Assembly: GCF_000518605.1 (NCBI RefSeq)
Contig: NZ_JADX01000011.1
Span: 62,001 to 126,000 of the forward strand
Direction: 5' to 3'
DNA: 64,000 nt
DNA from: Shewanella fidelis ATCC BAA-318
GTDB lineage: Bacteria; Pseudomonadota; Gammaproteobacteria; Enterobacterales; Shewanellaceae
In this document: piece after piece, positions 18,410 to 26,585 of the stretch
How the letters are laid out: every line of letters begins with the position of its first letter
How positions within the stretch are numbered: the stretch's first letter is position 1
Notes under the pieces: generated by a model
Told to the model about the DNA's origin: nothing
What the model saw: the letters and a program-made list of their open reading frames with translations, nothing else
The model's database searches: none
Program-made: the position numbers and the translations under genes

Positions 18410-18817
18410 TTGAAGATGAATAGAATAATCGCCGTATTACTGATTGCATTATGTAGTAGCTTTAATGTCAGCGCCGCTGATAAAAAAGAGCTGGCAGATT
18501 ACGCCTACTATGGTTTTGAACCTGAGATCGTAACTAACTACATTTCTAATCGAAAGAAGTTAGGCTATGTACGGATCAGTGTTGAACTTATGGTTAAAAA
18601 GCCTGAACAGCTAGTTAGCCTTGAACGTCATGACCCATTACTAAGAGCTGCAATTGTTGAGATCTTGGGTAACCAGACCGAAGACAAAGTGAAATCCTTA
18701 ACCGGTAAAGAAGAGATCCGCCGTGAGTGCTTTGAGAAGTTAAATCTACTTTTAGAGCAAGAAACGGGTGAGCCGCTAGTGGTTAATTTACTCTTTACTA
18801 AATATTTATATGATTAA
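18410..18817 (+). CDS. FliL-like exported protein
   Basis: A 135-residue protein with a signal peptide (IIAVLLIALCSSFNVSA) and the FliL pattern: YVRISVELMVKKPE, a middle helix HDPLLRAAIVEILGNQTEDKV, and the tail VNLLFTKYLYD. FliL associates with the flagellar stator, but this copy lies outside any flagellar operon and has a cleavable signal, so it may act elsewhere in the periplasm. The TTG at 18410 is six bases from AGGGG; an ATG at 18416 is the alternative. It lies upstream of rlmF on the same strand. Confidence 0.75.
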   Translation: MKMNRIIAVLLIALCSSFNVSAADKKELADYAYYGFEPEIVTNYISNRKKLGYVRISVELMVKKPEQLVSLERHDPLLRAAIVEILGNQTEDKVKSLTGKEEIRRECFEKLNLLLEQETGEPLVVNLLFTKYLYD

Positions 18818-18890
18818 TACCCATTAACATAAACTCCATGCGGGTACTGTGAGGTACCTGCTCACGTTTTAGGTGCCGACGCATTAACTC

Positions 18891-19991
18891 ATGACTCATC
18901 AATCTAAATCTTCAGTAAAAAAGCCTAATAGGGCTGCGGCATCTAAACGTTTAGCCAATAAACAAGCAACCAGCGCAAAAGCGGCAACGCCGTCGCCAAG
19001 TAAAGGTTTACACCCGAGGAATCTGCACAATAACGGTTACGACTTTGACTCGTTAATTGCTTGTTTGCCAGCGTTAAAATCTTTCGTCAAGCCTAACCCT
19101 TATGGCAACTTATCGATAGACTTTGCCAATCCTAACGCGGTGAAAGCACTGAATAATGCCTTGTTAAAGCACCATTATGGTGTCGAACAATGGGATATTC
19201 CTGCAGGTTTTTTGTGTCCACCAATTCCTGGCCGTGCTGATTACATTCACTATATTGCTGATTTGCTCGCGGTAAAGAAAACCAATAAAAAACGTGTGCC
19301 TAAAGGTCCGCGAGTTAGAGCATTAGATATTGGCACTGGTGCTAACGTGATTTATCCACTGATAGGCATAAACGCTTATGGTTGGCAGTTTGTGGCCAGT
19401 GATATTGACCCCGTTTCGATTGCTAATGCTGAGCGCATTTTGGCTGCGAATACGTCGTTAAGTGATAGATTTTCTGCACGATTACAAACCAACGCTAAAC
19501 AAATATTTGCTGGCATCATTAATCAAGATGAACGCTTTGACGTGACCTTGTGTAATCCACCATTTCATAGCTCATTAGCTGAAGCGAGTGCCGGAACCTC
19601 CCGAAAACTGCAAAATTTAGCTGCGAATCAAAGGGCGAGAGGTACAGCTAAAGTGCTGCCGCAAGAACCCGCTAAATCAGCTGCGGATACAGTACTTAAT
19701 TTTGGTGGTCAAAAAGCCGAGTTATGGTGTGATGGCGGCGAGCAAGCATTTTTAACGTTGATGATTAACGAAAGCCAACAGTTTGCTAGCCAATGTTTGT
19801 GGTTTACGAGTTTAGTGTCCAAAAAAGAGAATCTTAAGCCAGCTAAGGCGTTATTAAGCCAAGTAAAGGCTAAACAGGTGCGCGAAATCGAAATGCAGCA
19901 AGGTAACAAGATCACCCGCATATTGGCTTGGACTTTTTTGACTGAAGAGCAGCAACTGCTTTGGCAGCAATATCGAGATGCGAATTGCTAG
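18891..19991 (+). CDS. rlmF: 23S rRNA (adenine(1618)-N(6))-methyltransferase RlmF
   Basis: SAM-dependent methyltransferase that makes m6A at 23S rRNA position 1618. A Lys/Ala-rich basic leader (residues 1-40) precedes [13 protein letters not shown], the SAM motif DIGTGAN at 146-152 and the N6-adenine catalytic motif NPPFH at 222-226. The length of 366 is slightly above the E. coli protein because of the leader. Stop at 19989-19991 just before the next gene. Confidence 0.95.
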   Translation: MTHQSKSSVKKPNRAAASKRLANKQATSAKAATPSPSKGLHPRNLHNNGYDFDSLIACLPALKSFVKPNPYGNLSIDFANPNAVKALNNALLKHHYGVEQWDIPAGFLCPPIPGRADYIHYIADLLAVKKTNKKRVPKGPRVRALDIGTGANVIYPLIGINAYGWQFVASDIDPVSIANAERILAANTSLSDRFSARLQTNAKQIFAGIINQDERFDVTLCNPPFHSSLAEASAGTSRKLQNLAANQRARGTAKVLPQEPAKSAADTVLNFGGQKAELWCDGGEQAFLTLMINESQQFASQCLWFTSLVSKKENLKPAKALLSQVKAKQVREIEMQQGNKITRILAWTFLTEEQQLLWQQYRDANC

Positions 19992-20088
19992 GCAAGTTCA
20001 TCAATTAAATAACTTTTTATCTCATTTCAAAAATGCCCAATCCTCTTCTAGACTAAAAGAGTGTTACTTTTCCTCATTGGGCACTATT

Positions 20089-20460
20089 GTGAATTTTAAA
20101 CTGGAAAACTTGCTAGTAGAGTTAGAGCTTCACTTACAAAAGCCTGAAGTGCGTAGCAATTATTCAGAGTTAGCACGTTTAATTAGTGACGACTTCATTG
20201 AGTTTGCTGCAACTGGCTGTAGCTTTGGTAAGGCGGAAGTCTTAGCACGCTTACCTGATGAACGCGCACCAACTATTGAAACGAGTCAATTTGCGGTTAG
20301 AGAATTACTCGAGGGGGTGTGCCAAGTGACGTATCGAGCTAAATTAAAAAAAGCTGATGACAATGTCACCAGCTTTTCTATGCGCAGTTCAATTTGGCGT
20401 CAATATCAAGGTGATTGGCAAATAGTGTTTCACCAAGGCACTCCATGTAAGCCGTTTTAA
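20089..20460 (+). CDS. DUF4440 (NTF2-like) domain protein
   Basis: From a GTG at 20089 the frame gives 123 residues beginning NFKLENLLVELELHLQ, with ARLISDDFIEFAATGCSFGKAEV (key part DDFIEF) and the closing WRQYQGDWQIVFHQGTP typical of DUF4440. The frame is open from an ATG at 19978, inside the end of rlmF, but the 37 extra residues look unlike the family. An inverted repeat (gcccaat near 20035, attgggc near 20078) lies just upstream of the proposed start. No signal peptide; function unknown. Confidence 0.7.
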   Translation: MNFKLENLLVELELHLQKPEVRSNYSELARLISDDFIEFAATGCSFGKAEVLARLPDERAPTIETSQFAVRELLEGVCQVTYRAKLKKADDNVTSFSMRSSIWRQYQGDWQIVFHQGTPCKPF

Positions 20461-20493
20461 CTGCGGTATTCGCGATATCGGGCAATTAGTCTG

Positions 20494-21399
20494 TTAATTG
20501 CCATTCCATAACAACTTACCACAATCTGTTAAGTCATAACCGCCAAGTGTCGCTGCGAGTTGCTGGGTTTGCGGCTCAGCAAGCAAGTTAAATAGTCGTT
20601 GAAGTTGGCGTCTAAAGTAGATCCCTTGTGGCATCACAAAGTCAAAAGATTCAGTGACTAATGGTACAAAGCTTAAGCCACTTTCAAGTGCTACTGATTG
20701 GCAACCAAAACCAATATCTGCGTTATTACGGGCAATATAACCCGCAAGTTCGCGTTCACTCTGAGCCACAATATTAGAGTTTAACTCCTCAAAAGAAGCG
20801 CCTTGCTTCATTAGCCATTGCTCTAAATGTTGCTGGCTACCAGCACCAGCTTGGCGGGCAACCCAACGCCACGACTGTTGCGACACTTTGTCTAACTCTT
20901 GGCAGCGATGATGCATATCAGGGCGCATCATTAGGCCCTGTTTACGGGTGTAGCCATGCACCATAACCCACTGTTGATGGTTCGCATAACCTTGCAACAG
21001 AGCTGGATGGCGTACGCTGCGTTCTTCCACGCTGCCCCAGTGTAACGTACATACATCGGCATAGCCGCGAGAAAGCAAGTCAAGGCCGAGACGTGAGCCA
21101 GTAGAGCTATAACTAATGAGCTCGCTTTTACCGACTTGCGACATCATGCGTGCGACTAACATAGACAACAGTGGGTCATCACTGCCAGTAATATGCATAC
21201 GGTCAGACAGCATACCACTATGGCAAGAGTCCATTACCCATCTGTCGATTAGGATTTTTGGAAACAGCCATTTACCAGTGATCTTAGTCGCCGGAAGAAT
21301 GCGGTCATTGGCCATTGAGTAAACTTTTTTCTCGTTTAGATCTAGATACTCAGAGACCTGTTTGGCACTCATATAGATCAGGTCAGTAGGCTCAGTCAT
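20494..21399 (-). CDS. Excisionase-type HTH regulator with PBP-like effector domain
   Basis: A 301-residue protein with an N-terminal MerR/excisionase-like helix-turn-helix (YMSAKQVSEYLDLNEKKVYSMA, about residues 9-30, then GKWLFPKILIDRWV), followed by a substrate-binding-protein fold of the PBP_like family (GSDDPLLSMLVARM, SSTGSRLGLDLLSRGYADV split here as TGSRLGLDLL, ADIGFGCQSVA). That fold binds oxyanions such as molybdate in related regulators. It lies 47 bases downstream of fdhD on the same strand, so it probably belongs to the formate dehydrogenase or molybdenum regulon. The ligand is inference. Confidence 0.8.
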   Translation of the reverse strand: MTEPTDLIYMSAKQVSEYLDLNEKKVYSMANDRILPATKITGKWLFPKILIDRWVMDSCHSGMLSDRMHITGSDDPLLSMLVARMMSQVGKSELISYSSTGSRLGLDLLSRGYADVCTLHWGSVEERSVRHPALLQGYANHQQWVMVHGYTRKQGLMMRPDMHHRCQELDKVSQQSWRWVARQAGAGSQQHLEQWLMKQGASFEELNSNIVAQSERELAGYIARNNADIGFGCQSVALESGLSFVPLVTESFDFVMPQGIYFRRQLQRLFNLLAEPQTQQLAATLGGYDLTDCGKLLWNGN

Positions 21400-21446
21400 T
21401 ATTGGTCCTTGTTGCGCATGTAATACTATTGATAAAGGCTAATTGC

Positions 21447-22289
21447 TTAAGAAAGTGCATCAAATTCAATATTCTCTGCACCATTGTAAACCAAGAAATG
21501 GCGACCTTTGGCGCGAGCAATCATAGTGATCCCAAGCTTTTGAGCGAGCTCTAAGCCCATTTGGGTAGCACCACTACGCGATAGCACAACCGGGATCCCC
21601 ATTTTGGCGACCTTAATTACCATCTCTGAGGTTAGACGACCTGTGGTGTAAAATAGTTTATCGTTGCCATTATCTTGATTTAACCACATTTCACCGGCTA
21701 GGGTATCTACCGCATTGTGACGGCCAACGTCTTCAACAAAACCAATGATTTGATCTTGATGGCATAAACCGCAACCATGCACAGCACCGGCATTTTTATA
21801 AGTTTCGTTGTAGGCATTGATGTTTTTTAACAAGCTATAGATCATGCTTTGCTTTAGCTCTGGCTTGGGTAAATCGATATCATCGAGACCGGTCATAAAG
21901 TCGCCGTATACAGTACCTTGACCGCAGCCAGTGGTTACGGTTTTTTCAGACAACTTATCGTCTAGATTTTCAATTTTTTCAGATGTCAGAATTGCCGCAG
22001 AGTTTACATCCCAGTCGACAATTACCGATTCCAACTTGCTGATATCAGATATAAACCCTTGATTCTTAAGGTACCCAAGCGATAGTGCTTCAGCGCGAGC
22101 TCCTAGTGTCATTAAGGTAACAATGGGTTGCCAGTTGAGATAAACCGTTAAAGGGCGCTCACAAGCAATGAATTTATCGACTTTTTCGCCATTTTCATTG
22201 ATTGCAGTGACTGCAATAGTCAATGGAACATCAGTATTGGTTTTAATCAATTTTGGATTGCTTTTGTATGCAGTCATAGGGCTCATCAT
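21447..22289 (-). CDS. fdhD: Formate dehydrogenase accessory sulfurtransferase FdhD
   Basis: Transfers sulfur from a cysteine desulfurase to the molybdenum cofactor before insertion in FdhA. Family marks include FVEDVGRHNAVDTLAGEM and VIKVAKMGIPVVLSRSGAT. The usual CGVC-type loop here reads TGCGQGT, keeping only the first Cys; a separate CGLC sits about 50 residues later. The frame opens at a TTG at 22325, but ATG codons at 22289 and 22286 are better starts. It is transcribed away from the DUF3305 operon, with CRP- and sigma-54-like sites in the shared gap. Confidence 0.9.
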   Translation of the reverse strand: MMSPMTAYKSNPKLIKTNTDVPLTIAVTAINENGEKVDKFIACERPLTVYLNWQPIVTLMTLGARAEALSLGYLKNQGFISDISKLESVIVDWDVNSAAILTSEKIENLDDKLSEKTVTTGCGQGTVYGDFMTGLDDIDLPKPELKQSMIYSLLKNINAYNETYKNAGAVHGCGLCHQDQIIGFVEDVGRHNAVDTLAGEMWLNQDNGNDKLFYTTGRLTSEMVIKVAKMGIPVVLSRSGATQMGLELAQKLGITMIARAKGRHFLVYNGAENIEFDALS

Positions 22290-22356
22290 CAGTTTAAAGA
22301 AAGCGTTGCTGCTGGATCTAAGCAATATCTATACCTAAATGAATAGAGAGTTAAAC

Positions 22357-22372
22357 TATGCAGTAGATCACA
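22357..22372. promoter_or_regulatory. CRP-like site between fdhD and the fdh accessory operon
   Basis: TATGC-N6-TCACA matches 8 of 10 key bases of the CRP palindrome, and its right half, tagatcacattt (22364-22375), is a perfect extended half-site. It lies 75 bases before fdhD and about 125 before the sigma-54-like promoter. CRP controls anaerobic respiration in Shewanella, which fits a formate dehydrogenase locus. Confidence 0.6.
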
Positions 22373-22487
22373 TTTATGCCACTTGAGTCGCCCTTTTATG
22401 TCCTATCACTAATTGCTATTTAGACAAAATGTCCTAGTCTTTGAGAATAATATTTGATCTAGTTCAAACTATTTTGGCTTTAGCTAA

Positions 22488-22503
22488 TGGCACACATATT
22501 GCT
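22488..22503 (+). promoter_or_regulatory. Sigma-54 (RpoN) -24/-12 promoter
   Basis: TGGCACACATATTGCT matches the sigma-54 consensus TGGCACG-N4-TTGCW at every defined base except one, with the correct 10-nt gap between GG and GC. It points at the DUF3305 gene, whose ATG is 71 bases downstream; transcription would start near 22514. No enhancer-binding regulator gene is visible nearby. Confidence 0.65.
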
Positions 22504-22573
22504 TTAATCTGGAGGAGAATTAATTTAACTGGTCTGCTCAAGCGGCAACCACCTCAGGCAAGACGGAGACTGA

Positions 22574-23041
22574 ATGCAACATACCGAAAGCCAATGGCCA
22601 ATGTACGTTTCTCTGAAAAAGATTGAGAAACAAGTCGGAAGATGGACCTCAGTACAGTGGGAAGTCGACCAAATGCTTCCTGCTACGCACGCCGCACCTG
22701 AAGGTGCCCACCTAGTCCTACTTGAACTGCATAAAGATGAGCGCGGTAGCTATCGTATCAATCTCGATATGGATAACGCCATGCTATACATCGTTTGTGA
22801 CGAAACTGAGTTAGGCGATTGGAAGCCTGCTGCAATATCGGCAGACCAGAATGTCGCAGCTGGATGTTTAGAGGCTGACACCCCTGTTCTTAATATCCCA
22901 ATGCCAAAAGCGATTGCTTGCTGGATTGAAGCTTTTATCACTCGCCATGGTGAAGTTGAGATCTGTGCTCATCGTCGTAAGCACGTTAACCGTCGCAAAA
23001 ATCAAGGTCCTAGTACAGACCATACGGCAGAACACCTATGA
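22574..23041 (+). CDS. DUF3305 domain protein, fdh accessory
   Basis: A 155-residue cytoplasmic protein starting MQHTESQWPMYVSLKKIEKQ, with VGRWTSVQWEV and VLLELHKDERGSYRINLD typical of DUF3305. The C terminus is basic (HRRKHVNRRK). The family travels with formate dehydrogenase genes but has no established activity. It is the first gene of a four-gene operon: its TGA overlaps the ATG of the DUF3306 gene by four bases, indicating translational coupling. A sigma-54-like promoter lies 71 bases upstream. Confidence 0.88.
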   Translation: MQHTESQWPMYVSLKKIEKQVGRWTSVQWEVDQMLPATHAAPEGAHLVLLELHKDERGSYRINLDMDNAMLYIVCDETELGDWKPAAISADQNVAAGCLEADTPVLNIPMPKAIACWIEAFITRHGEVEICAHRRKHVNRRKNQGPSTDHTAEHL

Positions 23042-23685
23042 GCGGTTTCTTATCTCGTTGGAACTTGCGTAAACAGCAAGTTGAAGAAAAAGGTGAAGCG
23101 GAAGTAGCTGCAGCAGAAGCCGCAGCACAAAAGGAAGCTGAAGAGCTCGCACTGGCTGCGCAAAAGCAGGCAGAAGCGGAGCAATTAGCAGCGCAAAATC
23201 CGCAGCAAGACGCAGATAACAGCTCTGCAGACGCGCCTAGTGAAAAAATATTAACGGCTGAAGATTTACCTGATCCTGAAAAAATCGAGGTTGGGGGTAG
23301 CTTTGCTAGCTTTATGGGAGCAAATGTTGACCCAGCCGCTAAATCTGCAGCGTTAAAAGCCTTATGGAAGCAGCCACATTACAATGAAATCGACGGCTTG
23401 CTTGAATATGCGCTTGATTACAGCAATCAACCTTTACTCTCAGCTGATGTGTCGGCGGAAATCGCCAAGAAGGTCTTCCGTCATATGGTCAAAGATGAAG
23501 ATAAAGAGGCGTTGCCGCAAGATGAATTAGACGCATCAGATGAGATGATCGCGGCTGAAAAATCAACGCAAAATGAATCTGTTAATGACGTTGAGCCTGT
23601 GTCGGACATTTTGGACGGTGAGCAACAAGCCTTGTCCCAAAATGGACCAGAAAATGATGATAGCTCTACTGGAAAAGTTGTTTAA
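23038..23685 (+). CDS. DUF3306 domain protein, fdh accessory
   Basis: A 215-residue protein: SGFLSRWNLRKQQVEE at the N terminus (the family mark), a long Ala/Glu/Gln helix (about 15-60) likely to form a coiled coil, and a conserved core PGSF-like block AALKALWKQPHYNEIDGLLEY (given here as LWKQPHYNEIDGL). The acidic tail is low complexity. Its pairing with DUF3305 next to fdh genes is common, and the function is unknown. Starts within the stop of the DUF3305 gene. Confidence 0.88.
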   Translation: MSGFLSRWNLRKQQVEEKGEAEVAAAEAAAQKEAEELALAAQKQAEAEQLAAQNPQQDADNSSADAPSEKILTAEDLPDPEKIEVGGSFASFMGANVDPAAKSAALKALWKQPHYNEIDGLLEYALDYSNQPLLSADVSAEIAKKVFRHMVKDEDKEALPQDELDASDEMIAAEKSTQNESVNDVEPVSDILDGEQQALSQNGPENDDSSTGKVV

Positions 23686-23832
23686 CGTCACTATAGAGTG
23701 TTTTTAATTCCATAAATTTGGTATGTGAATTGCTGTATTAGAGAGTAAAAATAAGCTGATGCCAATATAGGCATGATGAGAACAGCGATACTCGTATACA
23801 GAAGCAGCCAAAGAACTGTTCAGGAACGCAAT

Positions 23833-25512
23833 GTGAGCAATAGTGAAACACAAGTCGGACTCAAAGAAGTTCGTCAAAAGGTCCTTGCTGGAACTCAGGT
23901 GATTCAAAACCTGATCCCGCCGACCGTCAGCTATACCACCGAAGGTAACGTTTTGGTTATCGGTCCGGAGGATTTGGCACGTTTGGCTGCAGACAAATTG
24001 TCCAACATGGGCAAGTGTGCGATTTTGGCCAACGAACCTATTACTAGCCAAGATGAAGAACACCTTGAAAAAGTAATGACTGCTGCGGAAAACGTAGAAA
24101 GTTATTACAACAAGTTAATTGAAATCAAAGGTTTCTTAGGTCAGTTCCAAGTTAAAGTCGAGCATGAAAGTGGCAGTGCTGAGTTAAGTACTGTAGCGAT
24201 CCGTAAAGCTCACTTTGACCTTATCCTCGATCTCAGCATGAGTCCTTGTATCAACCTAGAAATGTTGCCACCTGGCTATTTCTACGTCGGCCAAGATCAA
24301 GCCAAGCTAGATGATGCACTAGAGCAGCTACCGGATCTGATCGGTTCATTCGATAAGCCGCGTTATGTAAAAGTAAACAGTGACTTATGTGCTCACAACC
24401 GTAATGGTAATGAGGGTTGTACTCGCTGTTTAAACTTCTGCCCAGCAGACGCAATTGCTAGCGTACAGAAGAAAATCGAAATCGATCCATATCTTTGTCA
24501 CGGTGCAGGTAGCTGTACTAACGCTTGCCCAACAGGCGCAATTAGCTACGACTTGCCAACACCACAAGCTATGCATACTTATTTGCAAAAGTTAGTCACT
24601 AGCTTCCGCTCGCAAGCGCAAACGGCACCTGTGATTTTGTTCCATGATATGGGCAAAGGTGCACAGCTAGTGACTGAAGCACTCGCAGGTGAGGTTATCC
24701 CGGTTGAGCTGGAAGAGATCACTGTTGCTAGCATGGATCATTGGATGTCGGCGCTTGCTTGGGGCGCGCGTCAAATCCTTGTGTTACAAACTGATGCCAC
24801 AGCACCGACATTAACGCAAATGCTGCAAGGTGAATTATCACTTGCCAATGCCATTCTTGATGAGATGGGGCAACCACAGCGCATTAGCTTAATCACTGAA
24901 GCGCACTTAACAGAAGTGGGGGCTAAGGAGCTTTCTGAGCTACTTATTACCAGTGCTAGCTGGCCAGTGATAGTGCCGGCAGAGTTTGCGGCTACGACCA
25001 AGCGTGAAACCATTTACAACGCTATTGACCATTTAAATGAGCAAGCGGCATCAGTAGATACTTGCTTATCACAAAGTAATATTCCATACGGCCAAGTTAG
25101 CGTAAATACCGATAACTGTACCTTGTGTATGTCGTGTGTAGCGACATGTCCAACGATGGCATTGACTGATGGCGGTGATCGCCCAGCATTGCATTTTGTT
25201 GAGCAAGATTGCGTGCAGTGTGGCTTATGTGAAGCCGCCTGTCCTGAGAAAGTCATCAGCTTAACGCCTCAGGTTAATTTCGATAAAGCTGCGCGTCAGG
25301 CGCGTCAAACCCTGCATGAGGAAGCCCCGTTCGAATGTATTACTTGCGGCACACCGTTCGCAACGCAATCCATGGTGAAGCGGATGTTAGATGTGGTGGG
25401 AACCCACAGTGCCTTCAGTGCCAACACAGACCGTTTAAAAATGTGTGGTGACTGCCGAGTAAAAGACATGTTTGAAGACATTCTTCAAGATCCTGAAAAG
25501 CAACTGCGATAA
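23833..25512 (+). CDS. 4Fe-4S ferredoxin-like protein with four cluster motifs, fdh accessory
   Basis: From the GTG at 23833 (SNSETQVGLKEVRQK), with AGGAA six bases upstream, the protein has 559 residues. Four ferredoxin Cys motifs are visible in two pairs: CTRCLNFCPADAI and CHGAGSCTNACPTGAI near residues 200-240, then CTLCMSCVATCPTMAL and CVQCGLCEAACPEKV near 430-475. Two more Cys pairs (CITCGTPF and CGDCRVKD) follow. The middle part has an Rossmann-like or HdrA/MvhD-like feel (PVILFHDMGKGA). It probably passes electrons or helps assemble Fdh; the role is inference from the operon. An in-frame ATG at 23773 lacks a ribosome site. Confidence 0.85.
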   Translation: MSNSETQVGLKEVRQKVLAGTQVIQNLIPPTVSYTTEGNVLVIGPEDLARLAADKLSNMGKCAILANEPITSQDEEHLEKVMTAAENVESYYNKLIEIKGFLGQFQVKVEHESGSAELSTVAIRKAHFDLILDLSMSPCINLEMLPPGYFYVGQDQAKLDDALEQLPDLIGSFDKPRYVKVNSDLCAHNRNGNEGCTRCLNFCPADAIASVQKKIEIDPYLCHGAGSCTNACPTGAISYDLPTPQAMHTYLQKLVTSFRSQAQTAPVILFHDMGKGAQLVTEALAGEVIPVELEEITVASMDHWMSALAWGARQILVLQTDATAPTLTQMLQGELSLANAILDEMGQPQRISLITEAHLTEVGAKELSELLITSASWPVIVPAEFAATTKRETIYNAIDHLNEQAASVDTCLSQSNIPYGQVSVNTDNCTLCMSCVATCPTMALTDGGDRPALHFVEQDCVQCGLCEAACPEKVISLTPQVNFDKAARQARQTLHEEAPFECITCGTPFATQSMVKRMLDVVGTHSAFSANTDRLKMCGDCRVKDMFEDILQDPEKQLR

Positions 25513-25522
25513 GAGTTTAACC

Positions 25523-26197
25523 ATGACCGAATTAGTAAGAGAAGTTTCAGAAAACGATCAGTTAAGAGCCGATATTTATCAGTTGCTAGCTGCATTACTG
25601 CGTCGTCAGCCAAGCCCAGAGCTACTTGCGTTTCTTTCAGGCTTGGAGATTGATGCCAATGACGACAGTGGCATGACTAAAGCGTGGGTGAGCTTAAAAT
25701 TAGCCGCCGATCAATTTAGTGAAGAGCAGCTTGAAGACGAATATTTCAACATATTCCTAGGCGTGGGTAGTGGTGAAATCCTACCTTACGGTAGCTGGTT
25801 TATGACAGGTTCTTTAATGGATAAACCATTAGCTTTACTGCGCAATGACTTGATGCAACTAGGCTTTGAGCGTGAAGAAGACGTTAAAGAGCCGGAAGAC
25901 CATGTTGCTGCTTTATGTGAAGTGATGGGCACCCTTATTTTAGAAGCGCCTGGCTACCGTCAGCTTGCTTTCTATCAGCGCCATATTGGTAGCTGGATTG
26001 AGCGCTTTTGCGACAACCTAGCAAAAGCACCAAGTGCCGCGTTTTATGCGACAGTTGCTCAGTTGGCAAAAGAGTTTTTTATTATCGAAGCCAAAGAGTT
26101 TGAGCAGTTAAGTTTAAACATTCCAGTTAACTGCCCAGGCAGCGAAGCTGAGAAAGTTGAAAAAATTGAGCCATCTACCAACGAGTTAGCGTCTTAG
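25523..26197 (+). CDS. TorD/DmsD-family chaperone for formate dehydrogenase
   Basis: A 224-residue all-helical cytoplasmic chaperone. YFNIFLGVGSGEILPYGSWF (a TorD-family block) and EPEDHVAALCEVMGTLI are the diagnostic stretches. Such proteins bind the Tat signal peptide of a molybdoenzyme and hold it until the cofactor is inserted; FdhA of the adjacent clusters is the obvious client. The ATG at 25523 is ten bases after the stop of the Fe-S protein gene; the longer in-frame start overlaps that gene and is rejected. Confidence 0.9.
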   Translation: MTELVREVSENDQLRADIYQLLAALLRRQPSPELLAFLSGLEIDANDDSGMTKAWVSLKLAADQFSEEQLEDEYFNIFLGVGSGEILPYGSWFMTGSLMDKPLALLRNDLMQLGFEREEDVKEPEDHVAALCEVMGTLILEAPGYRQLAFYQRHIGSWIERFCDNLAKAPSAAFYATVAQLAKEFFIIEAKEFEQLSLNIPVNCPGSEAEKVEKIEPSTNELAS

Positions 26198-26223
26198 TCG
26201 CTGTTGGTATTTGGTTTGAATAT

Positions 26224-26341
26224 ATGTCAGTTCAGTCGTTGTTGGTTGATCACCGCAGTCTGAGCTGACATAGACAAAACTGGGACGCTATTTTAGCGCC
26301 CAACAAGAACTGGATAGAAAGCGGAATTATCACTTTCTATC
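26224..26341. promoter_or_regulatory. Three consecutive stem-loops before the first fdh cluster
   Basis: Arms atgtcagttcag (26224-26235) and ctgagctgacat (26260-26271) pair over 12 bp with one wobble; gggacgcta/tagcgccc pair at 26282-26301 with a bulge; gatagaaag (26313-26321) pairs with ctttctatc (26333-26341). None is followed by a T-run. They may stabilise or process the transcript between the accessory operon and fdh cluster 1, or mark an internal promoter region. Confidence 0.5.
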
Positions 26342-26369
26342 TTAATTTCAGTAAATCTAAGGAGACACT

Positions 26370-26570
26370 ATGAAGAAGCAAGCTTCCGACATGGGCCGTC
26401 GTCAACTGCTTAAGGCATTGGCAATCGGCGGTGCGGCCAGCGCAGTTGCAACTGCAAGTGGACAAGCTCTTGCTGCACAACCTGAAGTCGCACCTACTGC
26501 GAAAAAAGGTAGCGGCTACCAAGAGTCTGACCATGTTCGTAGTTATTACGACACACTGCGCAGTAAATAA
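26370..26570 (+). CDS. Small Tat-signal protein of formate dehydrogenase region, copy 1
   Basis: A 66-residue protein that is mostly a twin-arginine signal (MGRRQLLKALAIGGAA, then an Ala-rich h-region ending ALAAQ) with a short tail ending ESDHVRSYYDTLRSK. AAGGAG precedes the ATG. It matches the 'formate dehydrogenase region TAT target' family (TIGR02811 by recognition). The gene directly precedes fdhA, as in clusters 2 and 3. It has no cofactor-binding residues; its role is not established. Confidence 0.85.
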   Translation: MKKQASDMGRRQLLKALAIGGAASAVATASGQALAAQPEVAPTAKKGSGYQESDHVRSYYDTLRSK

Positions 26571-26585
26571 TTAAAGGAGAGTGTG

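Noticed and set aside
22441-22626. Open frame of 61 codons upstream of DUF3305
   Set aside because: It covers the sigma-54 promoter and overlaps the start of the DUF3305 gene out of frame.
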